A stretch of DNA of 64,000 nucleotides from Rattus norvegicus (GCF_036323735.1 NC_086020.1:83701710-83765709); one strand, 5' to 3'. Positions 12,678 to 24,018 are shown, counted from the stretch's first letter. Notes: generated by a model not told the origin, from the sequence alone. Numbers and translations: made by a program.

Positions 12678-12730
12678 AAAATGGCCAAGATCTTGATGAC
12701 TCTGCTATTGAGATGTATAGAATTCTTTAA
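12678..12730 (+). other. Candidate alternative 3'-terminal coding exon (speculative)
   Basis: A pyrimidine-rich acceptor CCCTCCTGCCTAG precedes position 12678. If it is joined to the phase-1 exon ending at 11208, the frame reads ENGQDLDDSAIEMYRIL and then TAA at 12728-12730. That would replace the normal last 110 or so residues, including DSWV. After the stop the same frame stays open for another 36 codons. I do not know of such an isoform and the open frame is short. It could equally be chance, or a fragment of an old retrocopy. Confidence 0.2.
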
Positions 12731-12896
12731 ACCTATTTGGAGGCTCAAACAGCTTCAAACTCAGTTCAGAACGATGCCATCAGTCACGTAGACAACCTAG
12801 AAGAAATCCAAGCTCTTCTCCTGAACTTGTTCATATAAGGAAGTCCTTCCAAGTCCACGAGTGTTGATATAAAAGCCGGTTGCTCTCGATGACAGT

Positions 12897-13110
12897 AGCG
12901 AGGGTGGTGGAAGCAACCAGAGATGCGGAGGTGACAGAGAGACAGTGGAGGTGATGTGAGGGGGATAATGAGAGACCAGGAAGCGGAATTGAGGTGGTGG
13001 TGGTGGTGGCAAAAACAAGTGGTGGGATGGTGAGGGTTGCACTGGTAAGGAGAGAAGCAGAGGTGGTGGTGATGGTGCTAGTGGCTGTTGCGGTAATGAA
13101 AGAAGAGGAT
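12897..13110. repeat. Degenerate GGT/GAG-rich low-complexity patch
   Basis: Runs of GGTGGTGGT at about 12990-13010 and again near 13060, within G-rich sequence carrying variants of GTGGTGGTGATGGTG. It is low-complexity sequence and its open frames are not genes. Confidence 0.65.
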
Positions 13111-15114
13111 CTGACTTCTGACTATGCCGGTGACTTTGTGACCATGATAATAGTGGGGTGCCTCAGTAAGGAGCAGTGGAGACAAAGGTGTTAGCAAGGC
13201 TGGTGGGTGGCAGAGGTCCAGTTCCATGGCGGGATGTCGAGGGCAGAGGTGAGTATGTCAGTACTGATGGAAGTGAAGTGTGACGAAGGTGCTAACAAGG
13301 ACAAAAGTGGGGGAGTCTGTGTGATGAACCTGGAGGTAGTGGTCACCTCCTTCCATCAGCCGTGTGAACTGAGTCACTGGCCCAGCCACAAGAGTGCCCA
13401 GAAAGCATCACACTGGACTGAAAGGCCAACAATGGGAAGTGCGGTTCACTCAAGAACTGATGCACAAAAACCAGTTTTCTTAGGATCTCCACATCAAAAC
13501 CAGTAGTTTCTTTTCTCATGTAAGATTGAATCCAAGGTGTGTTAGGGTTTGGTGGAAGAAACCTCGGGTGTTTCCATCTTTCTTGGTCCTGAAACGGCAG
13601 AGATGTCTTGCCACTTCCCAGCGGAGAGAGGCTGTCTGTTGTGGGAAGCGACGGTCCCCTCCCCTCAAAGGTGACATTGGGAAGCCCATGGTGGGCACAG
13701 CTCCTTGCCTATGCTGCCATCCCACGCTTGGATCTTATAAGTCCAGGTCCACATGGGTTTTCAGCCCAGTCATCCTATTTTCCTCTTCTGCACCCCTTTC
13801 CTAGCTTGGTATGTCTCTGAGAATACCATCTCCCCTCTGTTAGCGAGGGACCTTCAGAATCCCTGGATCAGCTGTGCGCTGGAGCATGCAGGATCCTGGC
13901 AGTTAGTTCTCTGGTTGCCGAGGAATCTCTTGTGTGTCACCTGACTCTTGATGGCACAGTCTAACTTTTAAATCTATCCGGAGAATCTGTCTTTCTATAA
14001 GAACTTCCCGTTTTCATCAGGCGAGGACTGCTGGTTTTGTCAATGTCCGTGTGTATGCCTTTTAAAGCCATCTAGTCCTTTCTGTTAGAAATTGAGTGTG
14101 TAGGGAATGGCACACACACAAAATGAAAGGTGCTTCTCTATGAAGAGCATCCTTGAGGCCCTCCACTTTGGATGCCTGTGAATGTTGTTCACTCTCCACC
14201 AGAGTCTCTTCTACAATGGCAGAGCCAGCAAGCTGAGGGCAGAACGTCCAACAGAAACATCCTCTACTTAAACACCAACAGTGTAACATGGAGAGAAGCT
14301 AAGGTTATAGTAGTACCGATGTTCCAGCCACCTAAAATGCAGTATTACAAATGGAAAGGACGAGCCTTTTGCCTTAACCTTGCAGGGACATTTTTATCAG
14401 CATGTCTTTGCTGGGCAGTTAGATAAATTTCCATGGTTCATCTCTTAGCTCATCCATTCTGTAATTATATCTCTTGTCCTGTGAAGATCCACAGAGACCA
14501 GGCACTATCCCAGAGAGACACAATCAGAGGATAAAAGACATATTTTTCCAATTTTACGAGGCGTCTGCTCTAATATACAAAGGCCAGCAGTAAACAAGGT
14601 CAGCAATGAACAAGTTCTCTGACAAGGTAATGTCACGTGAAGCTGAGTATGATGAGGGACCGAACAGAGAAGAGACAGAATGAGACAGAGAAGACCAGAA
14701 ACCAGGTAGAAAAGGCTAACTTTGCATGCCATGGGCAAAAGGGAGACCTCTCAGCCGATAACCAAACAGCAACGAGATCAGAGAATCAGGGATAATGGGG
14801 GATTGGCAGGTACGATCTTCCTCAATGCACACAAACTTGAATCACTCCACGGAGCAAAGACAAACAGGGTGTCCATGGCTCCATAACAAGAGAGGGTGGG
14901 TGAGAAAAATGGCAGAAAGTGAGGTGGAAGCAGATTGTGTGGAGCTTGAGAATTCAAGGAGTATCAAGTAGAGAGAATGACATAATCCAATCCGTAACAC
15001 AGAAGGATGGCCCCACCTGTGGAAGGTTGATGAATAGAGAAGACAGGACAGACAGGATGTTGGAACACATCACTGTAAGATTCACTGATCCAGGAGAGAG
15101 ATTGTTTCCATTGT

Positions 15115-15168
15115 AGGATAGATGGGTATAGATAGTATATGGGTATAGATGGTATAGATAGATAGGTG
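15115..15168. repeat. Imperfect (TAGA)n-like tract
   Basis: Interleaved GATAGATGGGTATAGATAG variants over about 50 bp. Confidence 0.75.
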
Positions 15169-15202
15169 AAATGCATATATAGTCAGAGAGCTAGCAGAGT
15201 GG

Positions 15203-15476
15203 CAGAGGGAATGGGGAGATTGCTCTGTGAATGGTAATGTGTTTCACAAGCATGGGAGCCTGAGTGTGATTCTCAGATGCTCACGTAAGGAGCTGGGCCT
15301 GGCTGCATGTGCCTGTAGCTCCGGCATTGGAGAGGCAGAAACAGCCATCTCTGGAGTGCTTCATAGGCAGCCATTCTAGCCAAGATGCTGAGGGGCCACT
15401 GCAGTGACAAGGCCGTAAGGTGGAGAGCAAGAGTAGACAGCATCTGATGTTCTGCTCTGTCCTCTACACATACCAT
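15203..15476 (+). mobile_element. B3-type (B2-family) SINE
   Basis: The head GGGGAGATTGCTCTGTGAAT, then GTGATTCTCAGATGCTCACG, CTGCATGTGCCTGTAGCTCC and GGAGAGGCAGAAACAG, follows the usual order for this family: tRNA-like head, B-box-like region and body. It is diverged. Confidence 0.68.
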
Positions 15477-16520
15477 TCATAAGCAAGGGTACATACTTCT
15501 GTGTGCGTGCAACACACACGGGAGGCAAATAGGCAGCCAGACATGAGCTCTCACCCTCACTTTCTCAGCAATATCTTCCAAGGTTTCAATTGCTATATGC
15601 CTTTGGGCAATAATGATAGCAGTGAGTGATATGACATTAACCCTTGATAGGCTGTCCTGATCAGGTGCAACTGATTCTAAGAGAGTGGGTAGTATGTAAA
15701 TTTCATTATTCTCGGGTCTTGGAAGCCAGGGAATATTTGGTATTTTCAAACATTTTTGTGTCCTATTGGCCCTGGACAAGTATCATTTTCCAGATCTTTC
15801 TTAAACCATGACCTCTTAGTATATGTCAGAGGAAAAATACCCTTCATCTGGGCTTGTGGCATGTTCTTGCAAGGTACCAATTGATGAAATGGGTACCTTT
15901 TCTAGAAGCAGGATCTCTTCCCTCCTCTCACTTCAAAGCCAGGCATATGAGAAGATGGAGTGTAGACTTCTGTCTCTGTACCTAAAAGGATTCTGAGGCT
16001 TCCCACTCCCTCCATTACCAGAAGTGCCCAGGATGTAGAAACAGTGCTGTCTGCATGGCCTTCAGGCCTTCAAGAATGAACTGTCGGAAAGATGACCAAG
16101 CATGTGTGTGCACTCAAATTAGAAATTACTTCCCTGTCATTCTCCAGCTAAAAGCTGAGCTGCTGATTCGGGCTCCTGCATGCTCCAGCGCAGGTGACAA
16201 GCTTTTATTATCCTTTGGTTTTTACCAGGAGAGAAAGCAATAAAACTTGCAAGATGACCATCTGTTAGCCGCACCTGCCCTGACCCTGTCCACAATGCGA
16301 ACATTATTAGAATAAGCTGACAGGCTAGAGGAGATCCTAGACTGGCTTCTCTTCTTTCTGAATATGTAAAAGGGGATTTGGGGACAAAGAGGTCCTTCCA
16401 CTTGGGATGCTCTTTGACAAACCAAGCTGTATTGGGCCAAGAACCCTCCTTGGTACCCATCATTCCATCCTCAGAACCTGGCCCTTATTATTAATAATTT
16501 TGTTTTCCTTTTCCTTTTAG

Positions 16521-16594
16521 CTCAAAACACTGGAGTTTCAACTTTGTATAGGAATTCATACGGTGCACCCGCTGAAGACATCAAGCAGAACCAG
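16521..16594 (+). CDS. Ctnnd2: Delta-catenin coding exon c (second from last)
   Basis: A 74-bp exon. With the G from 11208 it encodes AQNTGVSTLYRNSYGAPAED and then IKQNQ, ending in phase 0. The acceptor is TTTCCTTTTAG and the donor CCAG/GTGAAG. Tyr residues in YRNSYGAP lie in the tail region known in this family to carry phosphorylation sites; which of them are used here is not shown. The sequence matches the delta-catenin C-terminal tail and joins in frame to VSTQPVPQEP of the last exon. Confidence 0.96.
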
Positions 16595-16789
16595 GTGAAG
16601 TGCAAGCAACACGTTTGTATTCTCGCTCCTAATGACTTGTGTGGCCTAGAATTTTAAATTGGGTTTTCAAGGAGTGAGTCTATCTCACATTCATCCAAAC
16701 AGATGCTCATAGGGCATTGGCAGGCTTTAAACACCTCCCCACCCTACCCCAGGCTTCAGAAAGTCCCATGGCTTCATCATTAGTAGGTG

Positions 16790-16915
16790 ACACCATTTGG
16801 ATGTGGTATGTCCCAGGGGTTCATGTGTGGGACCTATGACCTTCAAGGTGGTAGTGTTTAAAATGAAGGACCTTTAAGAAGAGGAGTCTAGTGGAAGTTT
16901 GTTCACAATGTTGAC
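16790..16915 (+). mobile_element. Possible MaLR-like LTR fragment
   Basis: The phrases TTTGGATGTGGTATGTCCCA, CAAGGTGGTAGTGTTTAAAA and ACCTTTAAGAAGAGGAGTCT resemble the MLT/MT class of mammalian LTRs. It is short and diverged, and I could not define its ends. Confidence 0.35.
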
Positions 16916-18595
16916 TCTGAAAAATGACTATAAGTAGTCCCTGTGAGGCCCAGACTTAGCTTTCTCAGGAGGGAAGCACCTCTTCTAGAAGCAGGACATC
17001 CTCCCTCCTCTCCTAGGAAGATTCCAATCTCCAAGTGGTCTCTCTTGCATGCATGCATACATGTACTATACCCAGCCCATGCCCTCTACCATACCCATGC
17101 TTACCAGGGCGAGCCAGTCCTGGCATCATTCCCTTGAATGTTCAGAACTCTAAGATAATCTCCTTTCCTTGATAAAGCTATCCAGCCTCCAGTATTCCCT
17201 GATACTGATGAGAAATAGAATATGGGAGGGAGCTGAACTAAAGCCCCAAGTGGACCACTGTAAGATGCCAATAACTCGAGCAGAATTGTCTGTTGGTTGG
17301 GCAGGGATTGAGTAGCTTCATTACCCTGTCGCCTGTAATTAACACGAAGGGTTCTCATTATACATGATATTTACCAATAACAGAAACGTCCCTATAAATA
17401 ACCAAACAGTCTGAGTCTGTTTGCTTTATTTGGAAACCATTTGTTGAAGGATCATTTTTGACCATTTCTGTAGGGACTATAAGAGCAGAGGCAGGGGCTG
17501 GGCCTCCTTGATAAAAGGTCATAGGTCGCCTCTGCTCCTATGGTGGGCGTCACAGCAAGATTGGCTCTTTGTGACTGTTTTCTACTAATAATCCTCTCCA
17601 AGGCTAGCTTCTGTGGGTGCCTTGCATCTTGCCACACTTCAGAAAAGTTATGCAGAGAGGGATAACCAGAAACCATGCACCTAATTGCAATGCCCAGGTA
17701 TAGGAAAGCATGGTATGTGTGTGTGGTTTTGGAATAATGCCAGGACCCAGCATAACATAGCATCCCCCTCCTCTAAGACAGTCTCATGCCTAAGGAAAGG
17801 TAGGAGAACTCTAAATTGTCCTTGAACTTAAATTGGTTTTCATGAGTGATCAACCACCAGCAGGAAATATGATCCTTAGCAGAGAAGTTAGCCTCCAATC
17901 TTTGTTTTCCAGTTTATGCACACCCACTCCGGAAGCCATCTGGTATTGTTGTAACCCCACAAATGCAATGGCCCAAGTGCCTGCCTGGCATATTGCTAAC
18001 AGCTAACTGCCCCCTCTCGTTTTGGGCTGTGCTAACAGCAAAAAAAGCCAGTGAATAAATAAACTGGCTCCTAAGCCATAGACAGGAGATCAGCAGGGTG
18101 GCCTTCACTACTTCCTTGCCAGGAAACATTCCAACACACGTAAAGAAGGGGACGGAGTGTATTAGAGGTATCCACTTTATTTATGGACATCAACTCTTTG
18201 TCATTTAGCAACTATCATGAAATTCTGTAGCTACAGGGAAGAATCTCCAGCTCTCAAAGAGGGATGAGAGGAATCTCTTGATTTGCAGCCAAGAGTCCAG
18301 GATTAGTCTTAAGTCGAGCAGGTAGAGAGCCCCTCACAGCAGAAGCAGCACATTCCACAGCAGTTGTCCTATCTGTGCAATCCTGCCCTGCTTAGTAATA
18401 AAAGCACACTCTGGGGTAGCCCCGGAATGGTTCGTGTGTCATGGTGTGACTACAGTAGCTCCAAAGACAGTCTGCTCCCTACATTTATAGAATAGTCCAT
18501 AACATTCTCAAAAGCACATTCTTAAGAATACTCTGAGCTTTTATGAAAATTAGAACTGAAGTTTGCAAAGTACCAAAGAGCAGACACTAGACCTG

Positions 18596-18735
18596 GGCCA
18601 GGTATGGTTCATCAGACCCGTGATCCCAGCACTCAGGATGCCATTGCCCATAGTTCAAAGCCAGCCTACACTACATCGTGAGTTCTAAGCCAGACAGGGC
18701 TATAGAATGAGAACCTGACCTCCCTCTAAACCAAA
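18596..18735 (+). mobile_element. B1 SINE
   Basis: A 7SL-derived order is visible: GGCCAGGTATGGTTCATCAG, then GTGATCCCAGCACTCAGGA (A-box side), AGTTCAAAGCCAGCCTACA (B-box side) and CAGACAGGGCTATAGAATGA. Typical B1 length. Confidence 0.88.
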
Positions 18736-19841
18736 CAGTCACAGTTAGAAGGCAGGCAGCAGCCGACCTGAGGAGGCTGAGTCTTCAGGACAAGGCAGAG
18801 GACATCAGTGCTAGGACTGTGCACGAATGCCAGCCCAGGACCTATAGGCTAGCATGGTGGGCTAGGGCAACAGTCCTGAGCCACTCACTTCCTGTGACTC
18901 CACAGAAAAGGAACCAGGCTCCGAGGCACAATTCATGCGACTTGCAGAAACTCTGTGGACATTTTGATTAAGTTATATATGTAGGAGACACAACCAACAG
19001 TGGAAAGTGGATGGCCCTTGGCTTGAGGCCTGGGGCAACAGGTCACATACATTATTGTAATACTTCCCCGAAGTCCTAGTGAGCTCCTACTCATCAATCT
19101 CATGTTTATGAGTGCAAATATGTCTAACTGCATGCACCTCTCTGGTGGTGTAAGTTTTTGTTCATAAACTCTTGGCAGAAGGGGTTCATGTCTTGATGAC
19201 AGGTACTCAGAGTTATACTTAAACCATGACCTTAAGTCCTTTTATTAGTATCCCGAGTCCCAATCTCAGGCAGGGATAATTGTCACCAGAGATGAGGAAA
19301 TGATTATCTAGGGACAGGGTTGACTTCAACCCTCCAGCTGGAGAAAAGCAGACTCAGCGTGATTCTTTTGTCTCTGTGTTCAATTTCCCATCTCTTGTCT
19401 CAGTGACTTGGAAATCTTGGCATAAGTCCCACACATACACACCCACATTTCCCAACCCCCATTCCTTAGTGCTATGAAACCATAACTTTGTGAGCCCCCG
19501 AATCAGATTTTCTGATTCATTAGATATGGAATTTAGCCCAGTAATTTATATCTTGGACAACTTGCTGCTGCTGTGACCACATTGAGACCCGAGGGATAGA
19601 GGAAATGGAAGTCCTTACCACTTGACCCATGTCATAAATGCTCTGAATCTTCAGTTTTCCCTGAATGGAAAGCTCTGGAGATCCTGTTATTATCAGCTAT
19701 CTTTTTCCTGTGTTCAGAATAAATCCAGTTCACTAGTCCTCTTGATCTTTTTCTTTCTGGTGCTACATAAAAGAAATGAGTTTATTTAGCTCTTAGTTGG
19801 GGAAACAGAAGATACAAGATAAAGGGCACCATCTGTCCTGT

Positions 19842-20004
19842 AAAACTGCCCTGACTTCCGAAAAAAAAGAATTAAAAAAAAACAAGGCCCTGGGTTCAGT
19901 CCCCAGCTCCGAAAAAAAAGAATTAAAAAAAAACAAGGCCCTGGGTTTGGTCCCCAGCTCCGAAAAAAAAGAATTAAAAAAAAAAAAAAACTGCCCTGAC
20001 TCCG
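19842..20004 (+). mobile_element. Tandem array of 5'-truncated ID-element 3' ends, 51-bp period
   Basis: The 3' half of an ID element (ACAAGGCCCTGGGTTCAGTC, then CCCAGCTCCG) is followed by AAAAAAAAGAATTAAAAAAA. This is repeated with CCG junctions at 19860, 19911 and 19962, exactly 51 bp apart. Two core copies and three tails are present. A near-identical direct repeat, AAAACTGCCCTGACTTCCG at about 19842-19860 and AAACTGCCCTGACTCCG at about 19988-20004, flanks the block as a target-site duplication. The 17-residue repeat in the open frame arises because 51 is a multiple of 3; it is not a gene. Confidence 0.85.
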
Positions 20005-20187
20005 CAATGTGACTGAGAAGCAGAAAGGGGGAAATGGTTACACAAAGAACCAGGCCCGGTGGCCTTGCCTTACAAAAGCCCTCCTTATGGTAGTTAGCTC
20101 GTTCTCAATGCTCACCATCAGCACATCCATCCTAAGGTGGTGCCTTTGTGATCCACTCTTCCCCATTAGGCTCCTGTGCCTTTTGTG

Positions 20188-20312
20188 TTATTGTGTGTTT
20201 TGTTATAGAGAGGCAGTCCATCTCTGGAAGCCCAGGCTGTCTCAGGACTTACAGTGATACTCCTACTTAACCATCCCAAGTATTGGGGCTATAAGCTGAG
20301 CTCAAGTGCCTG
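20188..20312 (-). mobile_element. B1 SINE (diverged)
   Basis: Plus-strand text GAGAGGCAGTCCATCTCTGG, AAGCCCAGGCTGTCTCAGGA and CATCCCAAGTATTGGGGCTA is the reverse complement of a B1 body and its GATCCCAGCAC-like promoter side. Confidence 0.65.
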
Positions 20313-20360
20313 GCACAGACCTCATCACTGACAGGTCCACTGCCTCAGCATCCCCACATC

Positions 20361-20635
20361 ATGAGGGGAAGGGGAGAAGAGAGGGAGGTAGGGGACAAGG
20401 AAATAAGAAAAGGAAAGGGAAAAAAAGAGAGGGGAGGAGAAGAAAGGGAAGGGAAGGGGAGGGGAGGGGAGGGGAGGGGAGGGGAGGGGAGGGGAGGAGA
20501 GGAGAGGAGAGGAGAGGAGAGGAGAGGAGAGGAGAGGAGAGGAGAGGAGAGGAGAGGAGAGGAGAGGAAAGGAAAGGAAAGGAAAGGAAAGGAAAGGAAA
20601 GGAAAGGAAAGGAAAGGAAAGGAAAGGAAAGGAAG
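20361..20635. repeat. Purine pentanucleotide array GGGGA then GGAGA then GGAAA
   Basis: The plus strand is almost entirely purine. An irregular GA-rich lead-in is followed by about 8 GGGGA units (20455-20495), about 14 GGAGA units (20496-20565) and about 13 GGAAA units (20566-20634). The three unit types occur in blocks and are not mixed. Confidence 0.95.
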
Positions 20636-22137
20636 AGTTCACAAACCTTAAATCAGAAGCTGCTCTGGAGGAAAGTCATAAACCTGAGTGGTGGCCTCTC
20701 CCTAGGACATCCTCAGTGGTGACTTTCCTCTTAGGAAATCCCTGACTCTAGCACTCTACCCTCTGACCACCAAGACCAGCACAGAGGAGCCTCTCTGTCT
20801 CCCAAAGAAGACATCATTTCTTATCATGGAGCCCAGAGTCAAGCCAGTGAGGTCTGCCCTTTAGGATTTGACCACAGTGGCTCTCCAGGGACTGAGCTAA
20901 CACAAGGACGGCTCAGGTCCTAGCTCCACAGTTCCACTCACCATGATTCCTTAGAGAGGTTGAAAATCTGCCTAGAGTTTCTGTTCCCTTACCTAAAAAG
21001 TAGGAATCGGATGGACAGACAGATGAGTAAACCGACAGATGGAAGTAATGGATATCACATCGACTTTGATGTGGCAGGCATACATGCACACTTCTGTGAC
21101 CCTTTGAGGAATACGAACAATGTATTCAATACTGGAGGTGATGCCTACAGAAATATAGACTGTGAGTTCTAGAAAGTGCCCTCTACACATTTCCAAACTC
21201 TCTGGCTGGGCCTTTTGGAACTCCAAACTTGGACAGCAGCACAGTCTTGTAGAGGGCACAGCTATTTCTGGAATGGGAAGGGTGTCCTCCCAAGCATGCC
21301 AAACAGGTAGCCCACTAGACCTGGAGGTTTGCATGCTCCTTCCAGAATTCCTCTCAGGCTCCGGATCTCAGGCTAGCAGAGGTTAACGCTCTGTGAACAT
21401 CCGGGCTTTCACAGGCAGATGGAAATCTTGCTCATTTACCACCAACTAGAAGTGCAGGCATCCTGGGAGGCCGCTGTGATGAAGTTCACCACTTCTGTGG
21501 AGAACTGATCGATTGCTAGTATAAGTCAATTCTATATAAAAGAAGGAGTTTCGCTTCCTTGAGAGAAGAATTATATGTGGGCCATTAGAGAGAGGTGTTC
21601 ATTTACACACACTCTGCTAATTGCAAATCAGTACCTATTAACTAAACCCATTTCTTAAGGAGCCTACCATGCTGAACCTTAGTAAAATTAATAGGGAGTT
21701 ACTGAATCTGCTGAAAAGTAATCAAACTGTATCTTTCCCAGAGTGTTTTGTAATCCATACCAGACATCACGGCTGTTAAAAGCTATAGAACCTTGCACAT
21801 CTCTCTGGACACTGGCTATGGGGTCCCCCTCATCCCACACTTTAAAAACATCTGTTCACAGTGAAGGGTCAGGTTTCTGACAAGGAATTCTAGAGTCAGT
21901 GAAAACAAAAATAGATTGAGGTAGGTTGGGATGAGAGCTAATACATCACGAGGGACGGAATGTTGCTCATCTCTCTTTATGGCCAAGCAGAAGAAATGAA
22001 TTCCTGACTTCTAACAAGGCTCCTGGGACCCTTGGATGTTTCTAGACCCTACCTCAGACAGTAACCCACAGAGACCAAGTACAAAGAGTATTGAGTTGGG
22101 CCAGGACATGAGAAAGCACTGCAAATGCTGCCTTCTA

Positions 22138-22372
22138 CTGCACAGCTTCCCCCTGAAGTACTGAGGAGCCAACCCAAGGCCTGGCACATGATAGGCCAGC
22201 ATTCCTCCTACGAGCTACACCTTGGCCTTTTCAAACCTTAACTTTGAGACAAAGCCTCACTACTTTGCCAAGGCTGACCTTGAACCCCCAAGGCCTCAAA
22301 CTTTGCAGCTTTCTGCCCCAGCTTCTCTTGTATGTGGTATTACAGATGCAAGCCGTTGTGCCTGCAACATTC
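22138..22372 (-). mobile_element. B1-ID fusion SINE (B4/RSINE type)
   Basis: On the minus strand a B1-like part (GGTTCAAGGTCAGCCTTGGC and TGAGGCTTTGTCTCAAAG) is followed by an ID-like part (GGCCAAGGTGTAGCTCGTAG, GGAATGCTGGCCTATCATGT, then GCCAGGCCTTGGGTTGGCTC). This two-part order is typical of the B4 group. Confidence 0.75.
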
Positions 22373-23044
22373 TTTAATTAAATAAGTTTTTAATTGCACC
22401 AAGTTTTAGAAAACGTTTGGTCTTCCAGAGAGTAGAAAGAATGTGGAGTGTGCATGTGTCTGAGCTCCTGGTCACTTGAGCAGGCATGAGGGAGTGAACC
22501 AACTACGGGGAAGCCTCAGTTCCTTACATAATCACAGGAATGGGAGATAGGTAGCCATTAGACCTTGTAAGTTTCCTCCCTCTTTGATATTGCAGCATCT
22601 ATGTGTGATAACAAAAAACAGAAAAGACAAAAATGAGCATCCTTTATTCTATAGAGTTTACTCCTCAGCTTGCCTCATAAGCTGGCACAGCTGCTTCAGC
22701 GGACAGTTGGGGGTTGCTCAAAACGCTGAACACAGAGTTGCTGTCTCACCCAAGGTATACATCCAAAAAGCAAAGGAAATAGACAGGGGTACATCCAATT
22801 ATCCACAAAAGTCAAATGGAAAAACAAAATGTGATATGTCCATTTAAACTAGTATCATTTCCTCTTCATATAAATCTGAAAAATTCGGCATGCAGAAAAA
22901 TGATGAAAACCTACTGAGGGAGAGCAGCCAGATACAGAAGTATAACTACTGTGTGGTTCCTCTCAGGCGAGGCTCCAAAGGGAGGCAAATTCAAAGAGAC
23001 AGAAATCACCATGGACATCTACTGGGCAATGAGTTTAATGAGTA

Positions 23045-23228
23045 TGAAACCTAGAACCGCCACTCCTGGGCAGCCAGCTTGCCCCAGAGATCCCTTGTCG
23101 CTGCCTCCCCAGTGTAGGTGTTATAGACAGCCACCTCACCTACCAACCTTTATGTGTGCTCTGAGGAGTCAGACTCTGGATCTTCAAGTCCATGGCAAGG
23201 GCCTTATCCATTAATGATCTCCCTAGGC
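23045..23228 (-). mobile_element. B3-type (B2-family) SINE
   Basis: On the minus strand: GGAGATCATTAATGGATAAG and GCCCTTGCCATGGAC (head), then GAGTCTGACTCCTCAGAGCA, CACTGGGGAGGCAGCGACAA and GATCTCTGGGGCAAGCTGGC. This matches the order of the + strand copy at 15203. Confidence 0.65.
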
Positions 23229-23757
23229 TGCTGGACCACTTATTGAACCTTCCACAACCCCCTCTTCCCTGGCCAGAGCATCATAAAGACCAAATGTATC
23301 TATCTGTTCTTATACACGGCTGCTAAAACCCACGTTGCTTCACAGAAGAAGCAAGGAGACTAGTGGTCAGCAGAGATAGAAAGAGTTGAAAAGAAGGGGA
23401 GGAAAGGAGGGGACCCCTGCAGCCCGCATGAGACAGGGGAGATGACCACCCACACCCGTAGTACCACAGTGTGACAGTCATGGCGACTTTGTGTTCCCTG
23501 GAAAGAACTATAAGAGAGGAGTTTGAAGATTCCCAGAACAAAAGAACACATGGTCCAGGAGGTTGAAATGCTGTTCAACACATTGAATACCAGTATCAAA
23601 TTACCGAACTGGGCCCCCAGAGAAATCAAATTGAAAATAAAAAGTCAAATTACACAGATAGGCTCCACCCCTTTCTATGTAGAGTGATAGCATGGCCTGA
23701 GGACAGAGGGCAGGTCTGGGACATGACTAACCCACCATGACACTTTCTCTCTGCCAG

Positions 23758-24018
23758 GTTTCCACACAGCCTGTCCCCCAGGAACCAAGCAGGAAAGACT
23801 ACGAGACCTACCAGCCCTTCCAGAATTCCACACGAAATTATGATGAGTCCTTCTTTGAGGACCAGGTTCATCACCGCCCTCCAGCGAGCGAGTACACCAT
23901 GCACCTGGGCCTCAAGTCCACTGGCAACTATGTCGACTTCTACTCCGCTGCCCGTCCTTACAGTGAACTGAACTATGAAACGAGCCACTACCCGGCCTCG
24001 CCCGACTCCTGGGTGTGA
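23758..24018 (+). CDS. Ctnnd2: Delta-catenin last coding exon, C terminus with PDZ ligand
   Basis: The exon encodes 86 residues from VSTQPVPQEPSRKDYETYQP to the stop TGA at 24016-24018. The acceptor is CTCTCTGCCAG. The tail is rich in Tyr, Ser and Pro and ends SHYPASPDSWV. DSWV is the class-I-like PDZ ligand shared by delta-catenin, ARVCF and p0071. In delta-catenin it is known to bind synaptic and junctional PDZ proteins such as Erbin, densin-180, S-SCAM/MAGI-2 and PSD-95. The segment HLGLKSTGNYVDFYSAARPY is a conserved block of this subfamily. No frameshift or stop is seen, so the gene looks intact here. Confidence 0.97.
   Translation, partial: VSTQPVPQEPSRKDYETYQPFQNSTRNYDESFFEDQVHHRPPASEYTMHLGLKSTGNYVDFYSAARPYSELNYETSHYPASPDSWV

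Larger units (their letters stand above)
11209..16520 (+). other. Ctnnd2: Ctnnd2 intron
   Basis: A 5.3-kb intron bounded by GTGAGC and TTCCTTTTAG. It contains a candidate alternative terminal exon at 12678, a degenerate GGT-rich patch, a short TAGA-like tract and a B3-type SINE, all listed separately. The rest is unique sequence without a supportable gene. Confidence 0.88.
16595..23757 (+). other. Ctnnd2: Ctnnd2 last intron
   Basis: A 7.2-kb intron bounded by GTGAAG and CTCTGCCAG. It carries a MaLR-like fragment, two B1 copies, a B1-ID fusion SINE, the 51-bp ID-tail array, a purine pentamer array and a B3-type SINE, each listed. The stretches 16900-18590 and 20640-22130 hold only unique sequence that I cannot assign. 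Confidence 0.88.

Noticed and set aside
19797..20012. Open frame with a 17-residue repeat (SSEKKELKKNKALG)
   Set aside because: Caused by the 51-bp ID-tail array, whose unit is a multiple of three; not a protein gene.
20306..20722. Large Gly/Glu/Arg-rich open frames on both strands
   Set aside because: Purely the purine pentamer repeat.
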